64,000 bases of DNA from Psychroflexus longus (lineage in GTDB: Bacteria > Bacteroidota > Bacteroidia > Flavobacteriales > Flavobacteriaceae): contig NZ_JAIQZE010000001.1 of assembly GCF_020164595.1 (NCBI RefSeq), positions 248,001 to 312,000 on the forward strand. Direction: 5' to 3'. A program made the position numbers and the translations under genes. Positions 1 to 7,814 of the stretch are shown in pieces (the stretch's first letter is position 1; each line of letters starts with the position of its first letter). Under the pieces are notes generated by a model. That model was not told the origin of the DNA. It searched no databases and was given only the letters and a program-made list of their open reading frames with translations.

Positions 1-70
1 TATCGAAACCCATTTTGGTCAATTCTTTAATCATCAGTGGATGATTACTGTCCAGATGTAATATCTTCAT
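1..70 (-). CDS. 2-hydroxyacid dehydrogenase, N-terminal fragment cut by window edge
   Basis: Reading leftwards from an ATG at 70 the frame is open to the window edge and gives 23 residues beginning MKILHLDSNHPLMIKEL. This beginning resembles the N-terminus of flavobacterial NAD-dependent D-2-hydroxyacid dehydrogenases (phosphoglycerate dehydrogenase superfamily), recalled from memory and not searched. No catalytic or NAD-binding residue is inside the window, so the substrate cannot be inferred. It lies 39 bp downstream of the thioesterase gene on the same strand and may be the last gene of that operon. Confidence 0.5.
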   Translation of the reverse strand, partial: MKILHLDSNHPLMIKELTKMGFD

Positions 71-109
71 AATCCTAAGGTTTAAGCTGAATATCGCTAA
101 GACATAAAG

Positions 110-520
110 CTAAGCAGATTCAAATTCAAAATAAGGTTTTACAAGCTCCTGAGTTATGCGTGCTGGTTTTTTTGTTTGCTGATCTATAAAGCACCAGTTA
201 GTTCTAGCTTCCACAATCGTTTTTCCATCGGCTTTGCGGGTGATGTGCACGCAGCGTTCTGATTTGACTGTGGAGTAATTTTCGATCCAAGTGGTCAGGA
301 TCAATTCCTCACCCAGAAAAGCTTGACGTTTGTATTGGATGTAGTGATCCAATACAAACCAGGCGTATTGTTCTCTGATGCTTAAAGGCGTTTTGGCCAC
401 CCAATGGGCTTCTGAAATGTCTAAAATCCACTTAATGTATTCCAGATTATTGACGTGGTTTTGCTCATCTAGGTATTCTTTCTTAACAATCAATTCTTTC
501 TGAAATGGAATAGGTGTCAT
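110..520 (-). CDS. acyl-CoA thioesterase, hotdog fold (4HBT family)
   Basis: A 136-residue single hotdog-fold protein, the usual length for 4-hydroxybenzoyl-CoA-type thioesterases. The motif near residues 18-25 (Asp18, then His22-Val-Asn-Asn) is the characteristic active-site stretch of this family, and the C-terminal half has the expected alternating beta-strands (residues 70-125). It should hydrolyse an acyl-CoA or acyl-ACP thioester in the cytoplasm; the substrate is not predictable from sequence. It starts 2 bp after the stop of mgtE, so it is very probably cotranscribed with it. There is no evident functional link between the two; the arrangement looks like a housekeeping run. Confidence 0.8.
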   Translation of the reverse strand: MTPIPFQKELIVKKEYLDEQNHVNNLEYIKWILDISEAHWVAKTPLSIREQYAWFVLDHYIQYKRQAFLGEELILTTWIENYSTVKSERCVHITRKADGKTIVEARTNWCFIDQQTKKPARITQELVKPYFEFESA

Positions 521-522
521 CG

Positions 523-1872
523 CTAAAAGTTCAAAATTAATTTGGCGATATAAAAATAAGCCAAGATACCAATGATGTCATTACTGGTAGTGATAAAAGG
601 GCCTGTGGCAATTGCTGGATCAATGCCCCTATTATTCAAAATAATCGGAACGAAGGTTCCAATTAAAGCTGCCATAATAATCACCGACAATATAGAAATA
701 GCGATTGTAATGCTTACCAAAAATGCCATGGAAGTGATAGCTCCGAAGCCTATTACCAGCAAGCCTAAAGCTGTTCCGTTGATGATGCTAAGCGTTACTT
801 CTTTGAGCAATCGCTTTGCTAAACTGTCTCTGACGGTATCGTTGGCCAAGCCTTGGACAATGATCGCTGAAGATTGAACCCCAACGTTACCGGCCATGGC
901 CGCAATTAATGGTGTGAAAAAGAATAGGATTTCGTAATTCTCCAGGGCGGAGTCGAAACCTTGCATGACATAAACTGCTCCCAATCCCCCAAAAAGTCCT
1001 AAAATAAGCCAGGGCAATCTCGCTCTCGTCAATTGCCAGATCGTAGAATCGGCTTCTACATCTTCGGAAATACCAGCTGCCATTTGGTAATCCTTTTCGG
1101 CTTCTTCTTTTATAAAATCGATGATGTCATCGACTGTGATTCGTCCTACCAGTCTTCCAAATTCATCCACCACAGGAATTGCTTCCAGATCATATTTTTG
1201 CATGATCCTAGCCACTTCATCTCCAGGGGTATGCACATCAACATAGTCTACATTGGTAATATAAACATCAGCGATTTCTGCTTTGCTTGGAGCAGTAATA
1301 AGATCTTTAAGCGAAAGTCTACCTTTTAATTTTCCTTTGTTATCGACCACATATATGGAATGCACACGAGTCACATTTTCTGCCTGGTTCCTCATTTCGG
1401 TCATGCAACCGGTGACACTCCAGTTTTCATTGACTTTTATCAACTCTTTCGCCATCAATCCCCCTGCAGAATCCTCATCGTACTTAAGGAGTTCTACAAT
1501 ATTTTCGGCGTGTTCCTTGTCCTTGATGTTAGAGATGACCTGAGACTTGATATCTTCTGATAATTCTGAAACTATATCCGCCGCATCATCGGTATCCATT
1601 TCTTCAATTTCCTCAGCAATTTCCTTAGCATTGAGGTTTCGGAGAATTTTTTCCCGATCGTCCTCATCCATTTCCATCAATACCTCAGAAGTTTGATCGC
1701 TACCTAAAAGCTTAATAATGTAGGTCGCATCATCCAAATTTAATTCGTCAAGAACCTCGGCAATATCCGCATGGTGATATTCTTCCAAGTGTGATTCTAA
1801 CTCATGGTCATTTTTTTCTTCGATGAGAGATTCTATCTTCTCAATTAATTCTTTGGTGAGTTCAAATGCCAT
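523..1872 (-). CDS. mgtE: magnesium transporter MgtE
   Basis: 449 residues, full family length. The order is the classic one: an acidic N-terminal MgtE_N helical superhelix (about 20-130, rich in Asp/Glu), two CBS domains (about 135-255), a connecting helix, then five membrane segments from about residue 285 to the end. The pore-region signature with AGNVGVQSS is present near residue 325. MgtE is a homodimeric Mg2+ channel of the inner membrane, closed when the cytoplasmic N and CBS domains bind Mg2+. It overlaps the end of rsmA by 11 bp, and the thioesterase follows after 2 bp, consistent with translational coupling in an operon read from about 4.85 kb. Confidence 0.95.
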   Translation of the reverse strand: MAFELTKELIEKIESLIEEKNDHELESHLEEYHHADIAEVLDELNLDDATYIIKLLGSDQTSEVLMEMDEDDREKILRNLNAKEIAEEIEEMDTDDAADIVSELSEDIKSQVISNIKDKEHAENIVELLKYDEDSAGGLMAKELIKVNENWSVTGCMTEMRNQAENVTRVHSIYVVDNKGKLKGRLSLKDLITAPSKAEIADVYITNVDYVDVHTPGDEVARIMQKYDLEAIPVVDEFGRLVGRITVDDIIDFIKEEAEKDYQMAAGISEDVEADSTIWQLTRARLPWLILGLFGGLGAVYVMQGFDSALENYEILFFFTPLIAAMAGNVGVQSSAIIVQGLANDTVRDSLAKRLLKEVTLSIINGTALGLLVIGFGAITSMAFLVSITIAISILSVIIMAALIGTFVPIILNNRGIDPAIATGPFITTSNDIIGILAYFYIAKLILNF

Positions 1873-2728
1873 CTTCGCTTATTTTAATTGTCAACTCAAT
1901 AAATTGCTCCACGCTCAATTGTTCAGGGCGTTGAGCAAAGATAGCGTCTTCTCTTAATTCTGGAGATAAGTTGAATTTTTTTAAGCTATTACGAAGCGTT
2001 TTTCTTCGCTGCTGAAAAGCGGTTTTTACCACATCTCTTAGTTTTTTTTCTTCGCAAGGCAACTCATAATTTTCTTTACGCTGTAACCTCAACACCCCAC
2101 TATTGATTTTGGGTGGTGGATCGAAAGCTTCTGGTGGAACAGTAAACAGATATTCTGCAGTGTAGTGAGCCTGAGTCAATACCGATAAAATCCCATAGGT
2201 TTTGCTGCCTTCCTTGGCGCAAATACGCTCTGCGACTTCCTTTTGAAACATGCCTGAAAATTCTGGAATTTGTTCTTTGTTTTCCAAAGTTTTAAACACG
2301 ATCTGAGTAGAAATGTTGTAAGGAAAGTTGCCAATAATAGCAAATTGTTCATCTCCAAGATATTCCTTCAAATCTGCTTTTAGAAAATCTGCTTCCACAA
2401 CATTCAACGCCTGAGGTTTATCCTGAATTTTATTTTCTACTTTGAAGGTAGAATTAAGATAAGCAATAGATTCCCTATCCAGATCCATAGCTATAAATCT
2501 ATCGTATTTCTCAAGCAGGTATTTGGTCAGGACTCCCATGCCTGGCCCTATTTCCAGTAAATTTTTATAGTTGTCTTTCAACAAAGTTTCAGCAATGCGC
2601 TTGGAGACGTCCTCGTCATTTAAGAAGTGTTGGCCTAAATGTTTTTTGGCTCTCACCTCACGAACTCCTTGTTCAAAATTGGCTTTGAAAACTTCGTCGT
2701 CTATAGTTGTTCGCTCTTTATTGCTCAT
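1862..2728 (-). CDS. rsmA: 16S rRNA (adenine1518/1519-N6)-dimethyltransferase
   Basis: RsmA/KsgA dimethylates the two adjacent adenines in the loop of 16S rRNA helix 45, using S-adenosylmethionine, late in 30S assembly. The diagnostic start motif KKHLGQHFL, the SAM-binding [11 protein letters not shown], and the catalytic [10 protein letters not shown] (NxPY/F type) are all present, followed by the helical C-terminal domain. The ATG chosen (2728) overlaps the DUF4286 stop by 11 bp. An alternative is GTG at 2656, two codons before the KKHLGQ motif; it has an AGGAG eight bases upstream, unusual in this AT-rich genome, and would give a protein closer to the core family length. Both starts are defensible. 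Confidence 0.93.
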   Translation of the reverse strand: MSNKERTTIDDEVFKANFEQGVREVRAKKHLGQHFLNDEDVSKRIAETLLKDNYKNLLEIGPGMGVLTKYLLEKYDRFIAMDLDRESIAYLNSTFKVENKIQDKPQALNVVEADFLKADLKEYLGDEQFAIIGNFPYNISTQIVFKTLENKEQIPEFSGMFQKEVAERICAKEGSKTYGILSVLTQAHYTAEYLFTVPPEAFDPPPKINSGVLRLQRKENYELPCEEKKLRDVVKTAFQQRRKTLRNSLKKFNLSPELREDAIFAQRPEQLSVEQFIELTIKISEDGI

Positions 2729-3026
2729 GTACAATTTCCATTTCGGTTCTAAAACTTACAAATTTGCCTTCAAAAAGTTTGGTTTGCTTTTTCAGCTTTT
2801 CAGCATCCTCCTCAAAGTAACGTTCCAAGGTGGCTTTATTCTGAATTTTATACTGCACAGAATAAGTGATTCCACCCATAGATTCTACCACGTCCACACG
2901 ACTCATAGTTGCGCTTTCAAATTTCCCAGTTTGTAACATCGCTGGAATATGGATATTTTTCATCCATTCTACCCATTCGTCGTGGACATTTTCTTCAATA
3001 TTGGTCGTTACATTATAAATAAACAT
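2718..3026 (-). CDS. DUF4286 family protein
   Basis: A 102-residue protein beginning [12 protein letters not shown], typical of the DUF4286 family in Bacteroidota, which is a ferredoxin-like alpha/beta fold of unknown function. It is small, soluble and lacks a signal peptide. It starts 1 bp after the TPR gene stops, and its end overlaps rsmA by 11 bp. In flavobacteria this family is often found next to rsmA and a TPR protein (recollection), suggesting an operon rather than a shared pathway. No catalytic motif is visible, so no function is proposed. Confidence 0.85.
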   Translation of the reverse strand: MFIYNVTTNIEENVHDEWVEWMKNIHIPAMLQTGKFESATMSRVDVVESMGGITYSVQYKIQNKATLERYFEEDAEKLKKQTKLFEGKFVSFRTEMEIVHEQ

Positions 3027-3027
3027 A

Positions 3028-4842
3028 TTATTGAATTTGATCTCCTCTCAGCTTTCTGAAGCGCTGTCTAGCTTCTACAAAATAAATGCTATCGGGATGA
3101 TTAAAAATTAAAGTTTCGAAATATTTTTTGGCCTTTTCAGGCTCATTTAGTCGATCTGAAAAAAGTTTTCCTAAGATAAAGTTGGCATTATCAGCTAAGA
3201 TTTTATCACCATGCTCGTCTACGATACGCTGCAAAAATGGAATAGCTTTTTCAATTCTGTTATTTTCCAAATGCAAATTGGCAATCCTCAATAACACTTC
3301 ATCCACAATTGATGGCGATTTATAATCGGCAAGTACGTTTTCTAAAATGTTTTGGGCCTTATCCGGTTGATTCTGAAACTGAAGCAAGTCTGCTCTAGCC
3401 ACCAGCTTCAAATCGGTTCGTGTGCTGTCTTCCTGGCTGTTGTCTTTGATCAATAAGGACAATTCCAAAGCATCGTTGGATGTCAACTGTGAAGCAGAAG
3501 TCTTCAAAACTTTTAGCTGAGTCAACGCCCAATCAAAATCTCCTGTATAGTAGCTGGTTTTTGCCACTTTAAATTTTGCCTCTCGGGCAATATCACTATT
3601 AGGAATTAGTTTTTCAACCTGAGTGTAAAGCAATAAGGCCTGATTAAATTTAGATTGCTGCACATTTAAGTCCGCCTCCAGTAATTTCAATTCTCCAACT
3701 TGCTGCTGATATAAATTTTGTGAATTGATAAGTTCAATTTGATCCAAAGCTTTTTCAACATCGTTTTTTTGATAAGCGATAAATTCAGCTAGATCTTTTT
3801 GAACTAGAAAGCTATCTTTATTTCTTCCAATTTTGGCAAGAAAATTTTTATAAGTGGTTTCAATTTTAGCATAATCTTCAGGCGAAGCCAGCAACCTTTT
3901 AACGAGAAGTAATTGTCTTTCTGCTGATAGCAAATCGCGTTGGCTTGCTGCATTTTCAACAGCAAACTCAAGCATTTTTCTGGCACTAGTTAAGTCGTCA
4001 TTGTCTTTAGAAATCAAAGCCAAATCTATAAATCTATCTAAAGATTTGAACTGTGATCGTTGATAAAGTGCTTTCTCTTGTACAAAGGCTTTGGAATAGT
4101 CTTTCTGCTGAACAAACAACCAGCTGAGCATTTGGTTATAAATGACATTCGGTTCTTTCTGATTGCGTTGAAGTAGAACCTGCCTTAAAGCCTGATTGGC
4201 TTCATTACCCGAGTCTTCAGTGATGTATTGCGAGAAGTTTCGATTCAAAATTTGAAAGTAACTAGGGTTTTCAACAATTAGATCCATGTAGTTTTCAAAC
4301 ATGGATTTAAACTGACTCTGCTCACCATAAATTCTTGCAAGCTCAATAGTATTATTGCTACGTGGTTCGATGCGTTGAGCGGTTTCATAAGTTTCGACAG
4401 CAAGATCCAGCAAACCGTATTTTTGAAATGCATTACCAACGGAATAGGCAAAACCTGGTCTGGCTTCGACTTGAGAAATTGCTTTTTGATAATATTGATT
4501 AGCTTTGAGTGAATCCTGTTGCTTTTGGTATAAGTAACCGAGCTCTATCTGTATGTTTGGATATTCTCCAATTTTGATTAAATAGTTTTTCAATGTGGAT
4601 TCAGCTTCCTCTACCTTGTCAAGTGCCTGTAGGGTCTCCACGTAACCAAGTAACCAATTCTGATGACCTGGGTTGTTTTTATGAAGTTTTGCGTAAATCG
4701 CTTCCGCTTTTTCATACTCGCCTTGATCGAAATAATTCTCTGCCAGCTCCGCACTTTGACTATAGCCAAAAGTGAAAAAAAGTAGTGACAGAAATGTCAA
4801 AATAGATTTTGCTGTTAAAGATCCAGGTAATTCTAAACGCAT
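3028..4842 (-). CDS. tetratricopeptide-repeat protein with signal peptide
   Basis: About 604 residues. An N-terminal signal sequence (hydrophobic stretch near residues 12-27, ending around GYSQS) is followed by helical TPR repeats along the whole chain (for example ENYFDQGEYEKAEAIYAKL, and LENNRIEKAIPFLQRIVDEH near the C-terminus). It probably faces the periplasm and acts as a protein-interaction scaffold; a specific partner is not visible. I chose the ATG at 4842 instead of an upstream TTG at 4848, because the TTG lies inside a candidate -7 promoter box (TAAATTTG, 4846-4853). It is the first gene of the run TPR, DUF4286, rsmA, mgtE, thioesterase, all separated by 2 bp or less or overlapping. 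Confidence 0.8.
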   Translation of the reverse strand: MRLELPGSLTAKSILTFLSLLFFTFGYSQSAELAENYFDQGEYEKAEAIYAKLHKNNPGHQNWLLGYVETLQALDKVEEAESTLKNYLIKIGEYPNIQIELGYLYQKQQDSLKANQYYQKAISQVEARPGFAYSVGNAFQKYGLLDLAVETYETAQRIEPRSNNTIELARIYGEQSQFKSMFENYMDLIVENPSYFQILNRNFSQYITEDSGNEANQALRQVLLQRNQKEPNVIYNQMLSWLFVQQKDYSKAFVQEKALYQRSQFKSLDRFIDLALISKDNDDLTSARKMLEFAVENAASQRDLLSAERQLLLVKRLLASPEDYAKIETTYKNFLAKIGRNKDSFLVQKDLAEFIAYQKNDVEKALDQIELINSQNLYQQQVGELKLLEADLNVQQSKFNQALLLYTQVEKLIPNSDIAREAKFKVAKTSYYTGDFDWALTQLKVLKTSASQLTSNDALELSLLIKDNSQEDSTRTDLKLVARADLLQFQNQPDKAQNILENVLADYKSPSIVDEVLLRIANLHLENNRIEKAIPFLQRIVDEHGDKILADNANFILGKLFSDRLNEPEKAKKYFETLIFNHPDSIYFVEARQRFRKLRGDQIQ

Positions 4843-4845
4843 GCT

Positions 4846-4853
4846 CAAATTTA
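4846..4853 (-). promoter_or_regulatory. candidate Bacteroidota -7 box (TAAATTTG)
   Basis: On the minus strand TAAATTTG matches TAnnTTTG and is followed by only AGC before the ATG of the TPR gene at 4842. No clear TTG is seen 19 bp upstream, so this is a half-match. If used, the transcript would be nearly leaderless. Confidence 0.35.
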
Positions 4854-4929
4854 CCGAAATATTTTTCGGCGCTATACTATTTGAGAAATAATTGTAAATT
4901 CTAACTTATCAATTACTCAATTCCAATCC

Positions 4930-6201
4930 CTAAGAAATAATATCAAAACCAGTGTAAGGTCTTAAAACTTCTGGAATCATAATACCATCTTCAGTTTGAT
5001 AATTTTCCAGAATACCCGCCAAAACTCTAGGCAATGCTAAAGAGCTTCCATTCAAAGTATGCACCAAAGCTTTATTTTTATGGAAATCTTTATAACGGAT
5101 TTTTAATCGGTTAGCCTGAAAGGTTTCAAAGTTAGACACCGAAGAGATCTCCAGCCAGCGATCCTGAGCCGTGGAAAATAATTCGAAATCGAAGGTCAAA
5201 GCCGAAGTAAATCCTAAATCTCCACCACATAACCTCAAGACACGATAAGGCAATCTCAAATCTCTTAAAATCGATTTGACATGTTCTACCATCTTATCCA
5301 AAACCTGGTAAGACTCTTCCGGCTTTACAATGTTGACTAATTCCACTTTATCAAATTGGTGTAAGCGGTTAAGACCTCGAACGTGAGCACCATAACTCCC
5401 CGCTTCTCTTCTGAAGCAGGGCGTATATCCCGTCAACTGAATTGGAAGCTGGTTTTCAGTTAACAAATCATCCCTGTAAATATTGGTAATAGGCACCTCA
5501 GCCGTTGGAATTAAATACAAATCATCATTCCCCACATGGTACATTTGACCTTCTTTATCTGGCAACTGCCCGGTTCCATAGCCAGAAGCTTCATTGACCA
5601 AAAGTGGTACCTGCACTTCAGTGTAACCTGCTTCAACGTTTTTATCCAAAAAGTAAGCGATCAAAGCCCTTTGTAATCTTGCACCTTTGCCTTTGTAAAC
5701 AGGAAATCCAGCACCGGTAATTTTATTGCCCAATTCAAAATCGATGATGTCGTATTTTTTGGCCAACTCCCAGTGTGGAAGCGCATTTTGTGCCAACACA
5801 GGAATATCGCCTTCTTTAAAAATCTCTTCGTTGTCCTCTTCACTTTTTCCAGCTGGCACAGAAGGATGCGGAATATTTGGAACCTGGTATAGCAAAGCCT
5901 GTAATTCGGTCCCAACCTGACTCATAGTTTCACCAAGACGTTTGGAATCTTCCTTGAGCCCAGCTGTTTTTTCTTTGAGTGCGTTGGCTTTTTCTTTTTC
6001 ACCAGACTTGAAAAGCATTCCTATTTCTTTGGAAAGATTGTTGGATTCTGAAAGAATTTCGTCCAGTTGTTTTTGCGTAGCTTTTCTTTTATCGTCCAAT
6101 TTCAGGATAGACTCAAAAACAGCTTCAGCCTCAAAATTTCTTTTTTTAAGAGCCTGAGTGTATTCTTCCTGATGTGTCCGTATGTACTTAACTTCCAACA
6201 T
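4930..6201 (-). CDS. serS: seryl-tRNA synthetase
   Basis: 423 residues, the normal length of class II SerRS. The first 110 residues form the antiparallel coiled-coil arm (charged heptads such as LKEKTAGLKEDSKRLGE) that contacts the long variable arm of tRNA-Ser. The catalytic core follows, with motif 2 (FRREAGSYGAHVRGLNRLHQF) and motif 3 (ALPRVLAGILENYQ). It activates serine with ATP and charges tRNA-Ser and tRNA-Sec. The gene is preceded by a roughly 130-nt leader containing three perfect hairpins (see 6223-6325) and a good promoter at 6340-6369, so regulation at RNA level is possible. It is transcribed separately from the Gfo/Idh gene upstream. Confidence 0.97.
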   Translation of the reverse strand: MLEVKYIRTHQEEYTQALKKRNFEAEAVFESILKLDDKRKATQKQLDEILSESNNLSKEIGMLFKSGEKEKANALKEKTAGLKEDSKRLGETMSQVGTELQALLYQVPNIPHPSVPAGKSEEDNEEIFKEGDIPVLAQNALPHWELAKKYDIIDFELGNKITGAGFPVYKGKGARLQRALIAYFLDKNVEAGYTEVQVPLLVNEASGYGTGQLPDKEGQMYHVGNDDLYLIPTAEVPITNIYRDDLLTENQLPIQLTGYTPCFRREAGSYGAHVRGLNRLHQFDKVELVNIVKPEESYQVLDKMVEHVKSILRDLRLPYRVLRLCGGDLGFTSALTFDFELFSTAQDRWLEISSVSNFETFQANRLKIRYKDFHKNKALVHTLNGSSLALPRVLAGILENYQTEDGIMIPEVLRPYTGFDIIS

Positions 6202-6222
6202 AATGTCTCGTTTTATCTATTT

Positions 6223-6325
6223 GGGGGTTCCCTTGTTGAAAAGCAACAAGGTCGGACTTTCGGCAGTCGCTTTTCAAGATAAAAAACTTGAAAGAGCTCC
6301 AACAAAGCCTCTATCCCTAACCCGG
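6223..6325 (-). ncRNA. structured leader RNA of serS, Flavo-1-like
   Basis: Reading the minus strand from the predicted start site, the leader contains, in order: GGGATAGAGG; a hairpin TTTCAAG/CTTGAAA with an AT-rich loop; a hairpin GACT/AGTC around GCCGAA inside the segment GCGACTGCCGAAAGTCCG; and a perfect 8-bp hairpin CCTTGTTG/CAACAAGG (6231-6238 with 6244-6251, 5-nt loop). The segment with CTGCCGAAAG and flanking GGGAT resembles the recurrent intergenic element of Bacteroidota described as the Flavo-1 RNA motif. That family assignment is from memory; the hairpins are seen directly. It ends about 20 nt before the serS ATG. It could act as a cis-regulator or be a mobile-like intergenic element. 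Confidence 0.5.
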
Positions 6326-6339
6326 TTTACAACCATCGG

Positions 6340-6369
6340 CAAAGTTAGCAATTCGGAGGGCTTTCACAA
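6340..6369 (-). promoter_or_regulatory. promoter of serS (TTG-N19-TAACTTTG)
   Basis: The minus strand carries TTG (plus 6367-6369), 19 bp, then TAACTTTG (plus 6340-6347), the -33/-7 consensus of the Bacteroidota primary sigma factor with the same spacing as the phenylalanine hydroxylase promoter in this window. Transcription would begin near 6335 and run through the hairpin leader into serS. Confidence 0.7.
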
Positions 6370-6565
6370 TTTTTTTAAATAGATAATTAGTTGCAACTTT
6401 AGGTTATGGATAGAGGGGAGTAGGTCTTAAGTTTTAAACTTGTTGATCAATTATAATTATGAATTTTGAATTGAACACCATATGATTTCAAAATTAACTG
6501 TCAATTACTTTTACTTTAATAATATATTTCTACTAAACAACTTTAAGTGTAGTACTTTTTTCATT

Positions 6566-7552
6566 CTACTTCCAATCTTCAGAATACACCAAACCTAATT
6601 GTTCTCGTATTTTATCCAAAGTTTCTATCAACTCCAAAGAAGCAGCTAGTGGCATTTCCGGACTTTGAGTTAAGCCTTTGTCCAAACACTCCTGCACGTG
6701 TTCAATTTCAAACTGATAACCATGAGTTGGATAATGAAAATCAATGTGGTCTTTGCCTGAGTCAGTTGTAATCGATAATTTATCGGTTTGATGGAATCGC
6801 GAACCAAACTCCACCGTAGCTTTTTCAAAATAAATTTTAGCCTTTGAAGGGGTCGTTTTAGCAAAACTAGAAGATAATTTTGCTGTTGCTCCAGAGGCAT
6901 ATTTAAAGTTGATTTGATTGGAAATATCAATACCTGTTGAGGAAAATTCACAAGTCGCTTCCATTTCCTGAGGAGAACCAAGAAGCTTTAAAGCTAGAAA
7001 CACTGGATAAATCCCAATATCCAATAAAGCGCCTCCACCTAAATCTTTATTGAACAGTCGTTTTTCTGTATCAAATTTAGCTTTGAAGGAAAAATCAGCT
7101 TCCACTTTCAGGCATTTGCCATAAGTTTCATACTGATTGAGTTGATGAACTTTTTGAAGATGCGGCATGAAGTTAGTCCAAAGTCCTTCCATCAAAAACA
7201 AAGACTTTTCTTTTGAAGCCTGAATCATGGTCTTTAGTTGCTCTGCATTTATCGCCATTGGTTTTTCACATAACACAGCTTTCCCATGCTCGAGACACAT
7301 CATGGTATTTTCGTAATGAAACACATGTGGTGTGGCGATGTAAATGATATCTACTTTGGGATCTTTAGCCAGTGCTTCGTAAGAACCATAGGCGGTTTCC
7401 ACATCAAATTCGGATGCAAAATTTCGAGCTTTTTCTAAAGTTCTTGAAGCCACTGCGTAAAGCTGAGCACCTTCGACATCATTTAAGTCTGAAGCAAATT
7501 TATGAGCGATACCTCCTAAGCCTATTATTCCCCAGTTGTGATTTTTTTTCAT
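6566..7552 (-). CDS. Gfo/Idh/MocA family NAD(P)-dependent oxidoreductase
   Basis: 328 residues, normal for the family. Rossmann fold at the N-terminus with the glycine motif GIIGLGGIAHKF (residues 8-19), the sugar-dehydrogenase EKP motif in CEKPMAIN near residue 96, and a C-terminal alpha/beta domain with GGGALLDIGIYPV, which carries the conserved catalytic-region Asp and Tyr. No signal peptide, so cytoplasmic. It resembles trans-1,2-dihydrobenzene-1,2-diol dehydrogenase-like and glucose-fructose oxidoreductase-like members. Substrate is unknown, probably a sugar or polyol. It is a lone gene: serS downstream has its own promoter, and the phenylalanine hydroxylase leader lies divergently upstream. 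Confidence 0.88.
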   Translation of the reverse strand: MKKNHNWGIIGLGGIAHKFASDLNDVEGAQLYAVASRTLEKARNFASEFDVETAYGSYEALAKDPKVDIIYIATPHVFHYENTMMCLEHGKAVLCEKPMAINAEQLKTMIQASKEKSLFLMEGLWTNFMPHLQKVHQLNQYETYGKCLKVEADFSFKAKFDTEKRLFNKDLGGGALLDIGIYPVFLALKLLGSPQEMEATCEFSSTGIDISNQINFKYASGATAKLSSSFAKTTPSKAKIYFEKATVEFGSRFHQTDKLSITTDSGKDHIDFHYPTHGYQFEIEHVQECLDKGLTQSPEMPLAASLELIETLDKIREQLGLVYSEDWK

Positions 7553-7640
7553 ATATCGATGATTCTAAATGAATTTGATATTACTAATAATTTATGAGAA
7601 GTGACCAATTGAAGTATGTTTTAGTTTAACACTTGTTGAT

Positions 7641-7670
7641 TTGTGTAATTTTAGATATTATCTAATTTTG
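7641..7670 (+). promoter_or_regulatory. promoter of the tyrosine leader and phenylalanine hydroxylase
   Basis: TTG at 7641-7643, a 19-bp spacer, then TAATTTTG at 7663-7670, matching the Bacteroidota TTG/TAnnTTTG consensus. The leader-peptide ATG begins at 7675, only four bases after the -7 box, so the transcript would start at or a few bases before the ATG and the leader would be translated from a nearly leaderless end. Confidence 0.65.
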
Positions 7671-7674
7671 AAAC

Positions 7675-7734
7675 ATGACAAAGAAGAATCATTATTATTA
7701 CTATTATCCACTTCTAAACAATAGAATCGGTTAA
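7675..7734 (+). CDS. tyrosine-run leader peptide (attenuator), 19 aa
   Basis: ATG at 7675 to TAA at 7732-7734 encodes MTKKNHYYYYYPLLNNRIG. Five consecutive Tyr codons occupy 7693-7707. The stop lies 30 bp before an intrinsic terminator that itself precedes the phenylalanine 4-hydroxylase start, an enzyme whose product is tyrosine. The last codons overlap the antiterminator half-site GAATCGG (7724-7730). A ribosome stalled at the Tyr run would leave that site free, and a ribosome at the stop would cover it. This is the arrangement of trp, his and phe attenuation leaders. The peptide itself is presumably not functional. I know of no described example upstream of a phenylalanine hydroxylase; conservation in relatives would be the deciding evidence. 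Confidence 0.75.
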   Translation: MTKKNHYYYYYPLLNNRIG

Positions 7735-7774
7735 TGGTACAATTGAAATAATAAACCAAAATTAATCCCGATTC
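7724..7774 (+). promoter_or_regulatory. antiterminator pairing of the tyrosine attenuator
   Basis: GAATCGG at 7724-7730, within the last codons of the leader peptide, is perfectly complementary to CCGATTC at 7768-7774, the 5' arm of the terminator hairpin; flanking TTAA/TTAA can extend the helix past a short bulge. The two pairings are mutually exclusive, as attenuation requires. Confidence 0.65.
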
Positions 7775-7802
7775 AATTGAGAGTCGGGATTTTTATTTTT
7801 TA
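7765..7802 (+). terminator. intrinsic terminator / attenuator before phenylalanine hydroxylase
   Basis: ATCCCGATTC (7765-7774) pairs with GAGTCGGGAT (7781-7790) in a 10-bp stem with one G-T wobble and a 6-nt loop, followed by a T-rich tract (7791-7802). It stands between the leader peptide and the ATG at 7815, so it can only serve as a conditional terminator of that transcript. Confidence 0.8.
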
Positions 7803-7814
7803 AAAACACTTCTT

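Larger units (their letters stand above)
6202..6565. other. 364-bp intergenic stretch between Gfo/Idh gene and serS
   Basis: Holds the serS promoter (6340-6369) and structured leader (6223-6325). The remaining part, 6380-6565, is very AT-rich, with no open frame, repeat or clear terminator that I could support. Confidence 0.7.

Noticed and set aside
60-520. Possible frameshift between the 2-hydroxyacid dehydrogenase fragment and the thioesterase
   Set aside because: The two belong to unrelated families and each has a clean start; the 39-bp gap is ordinary intergenic DNA.
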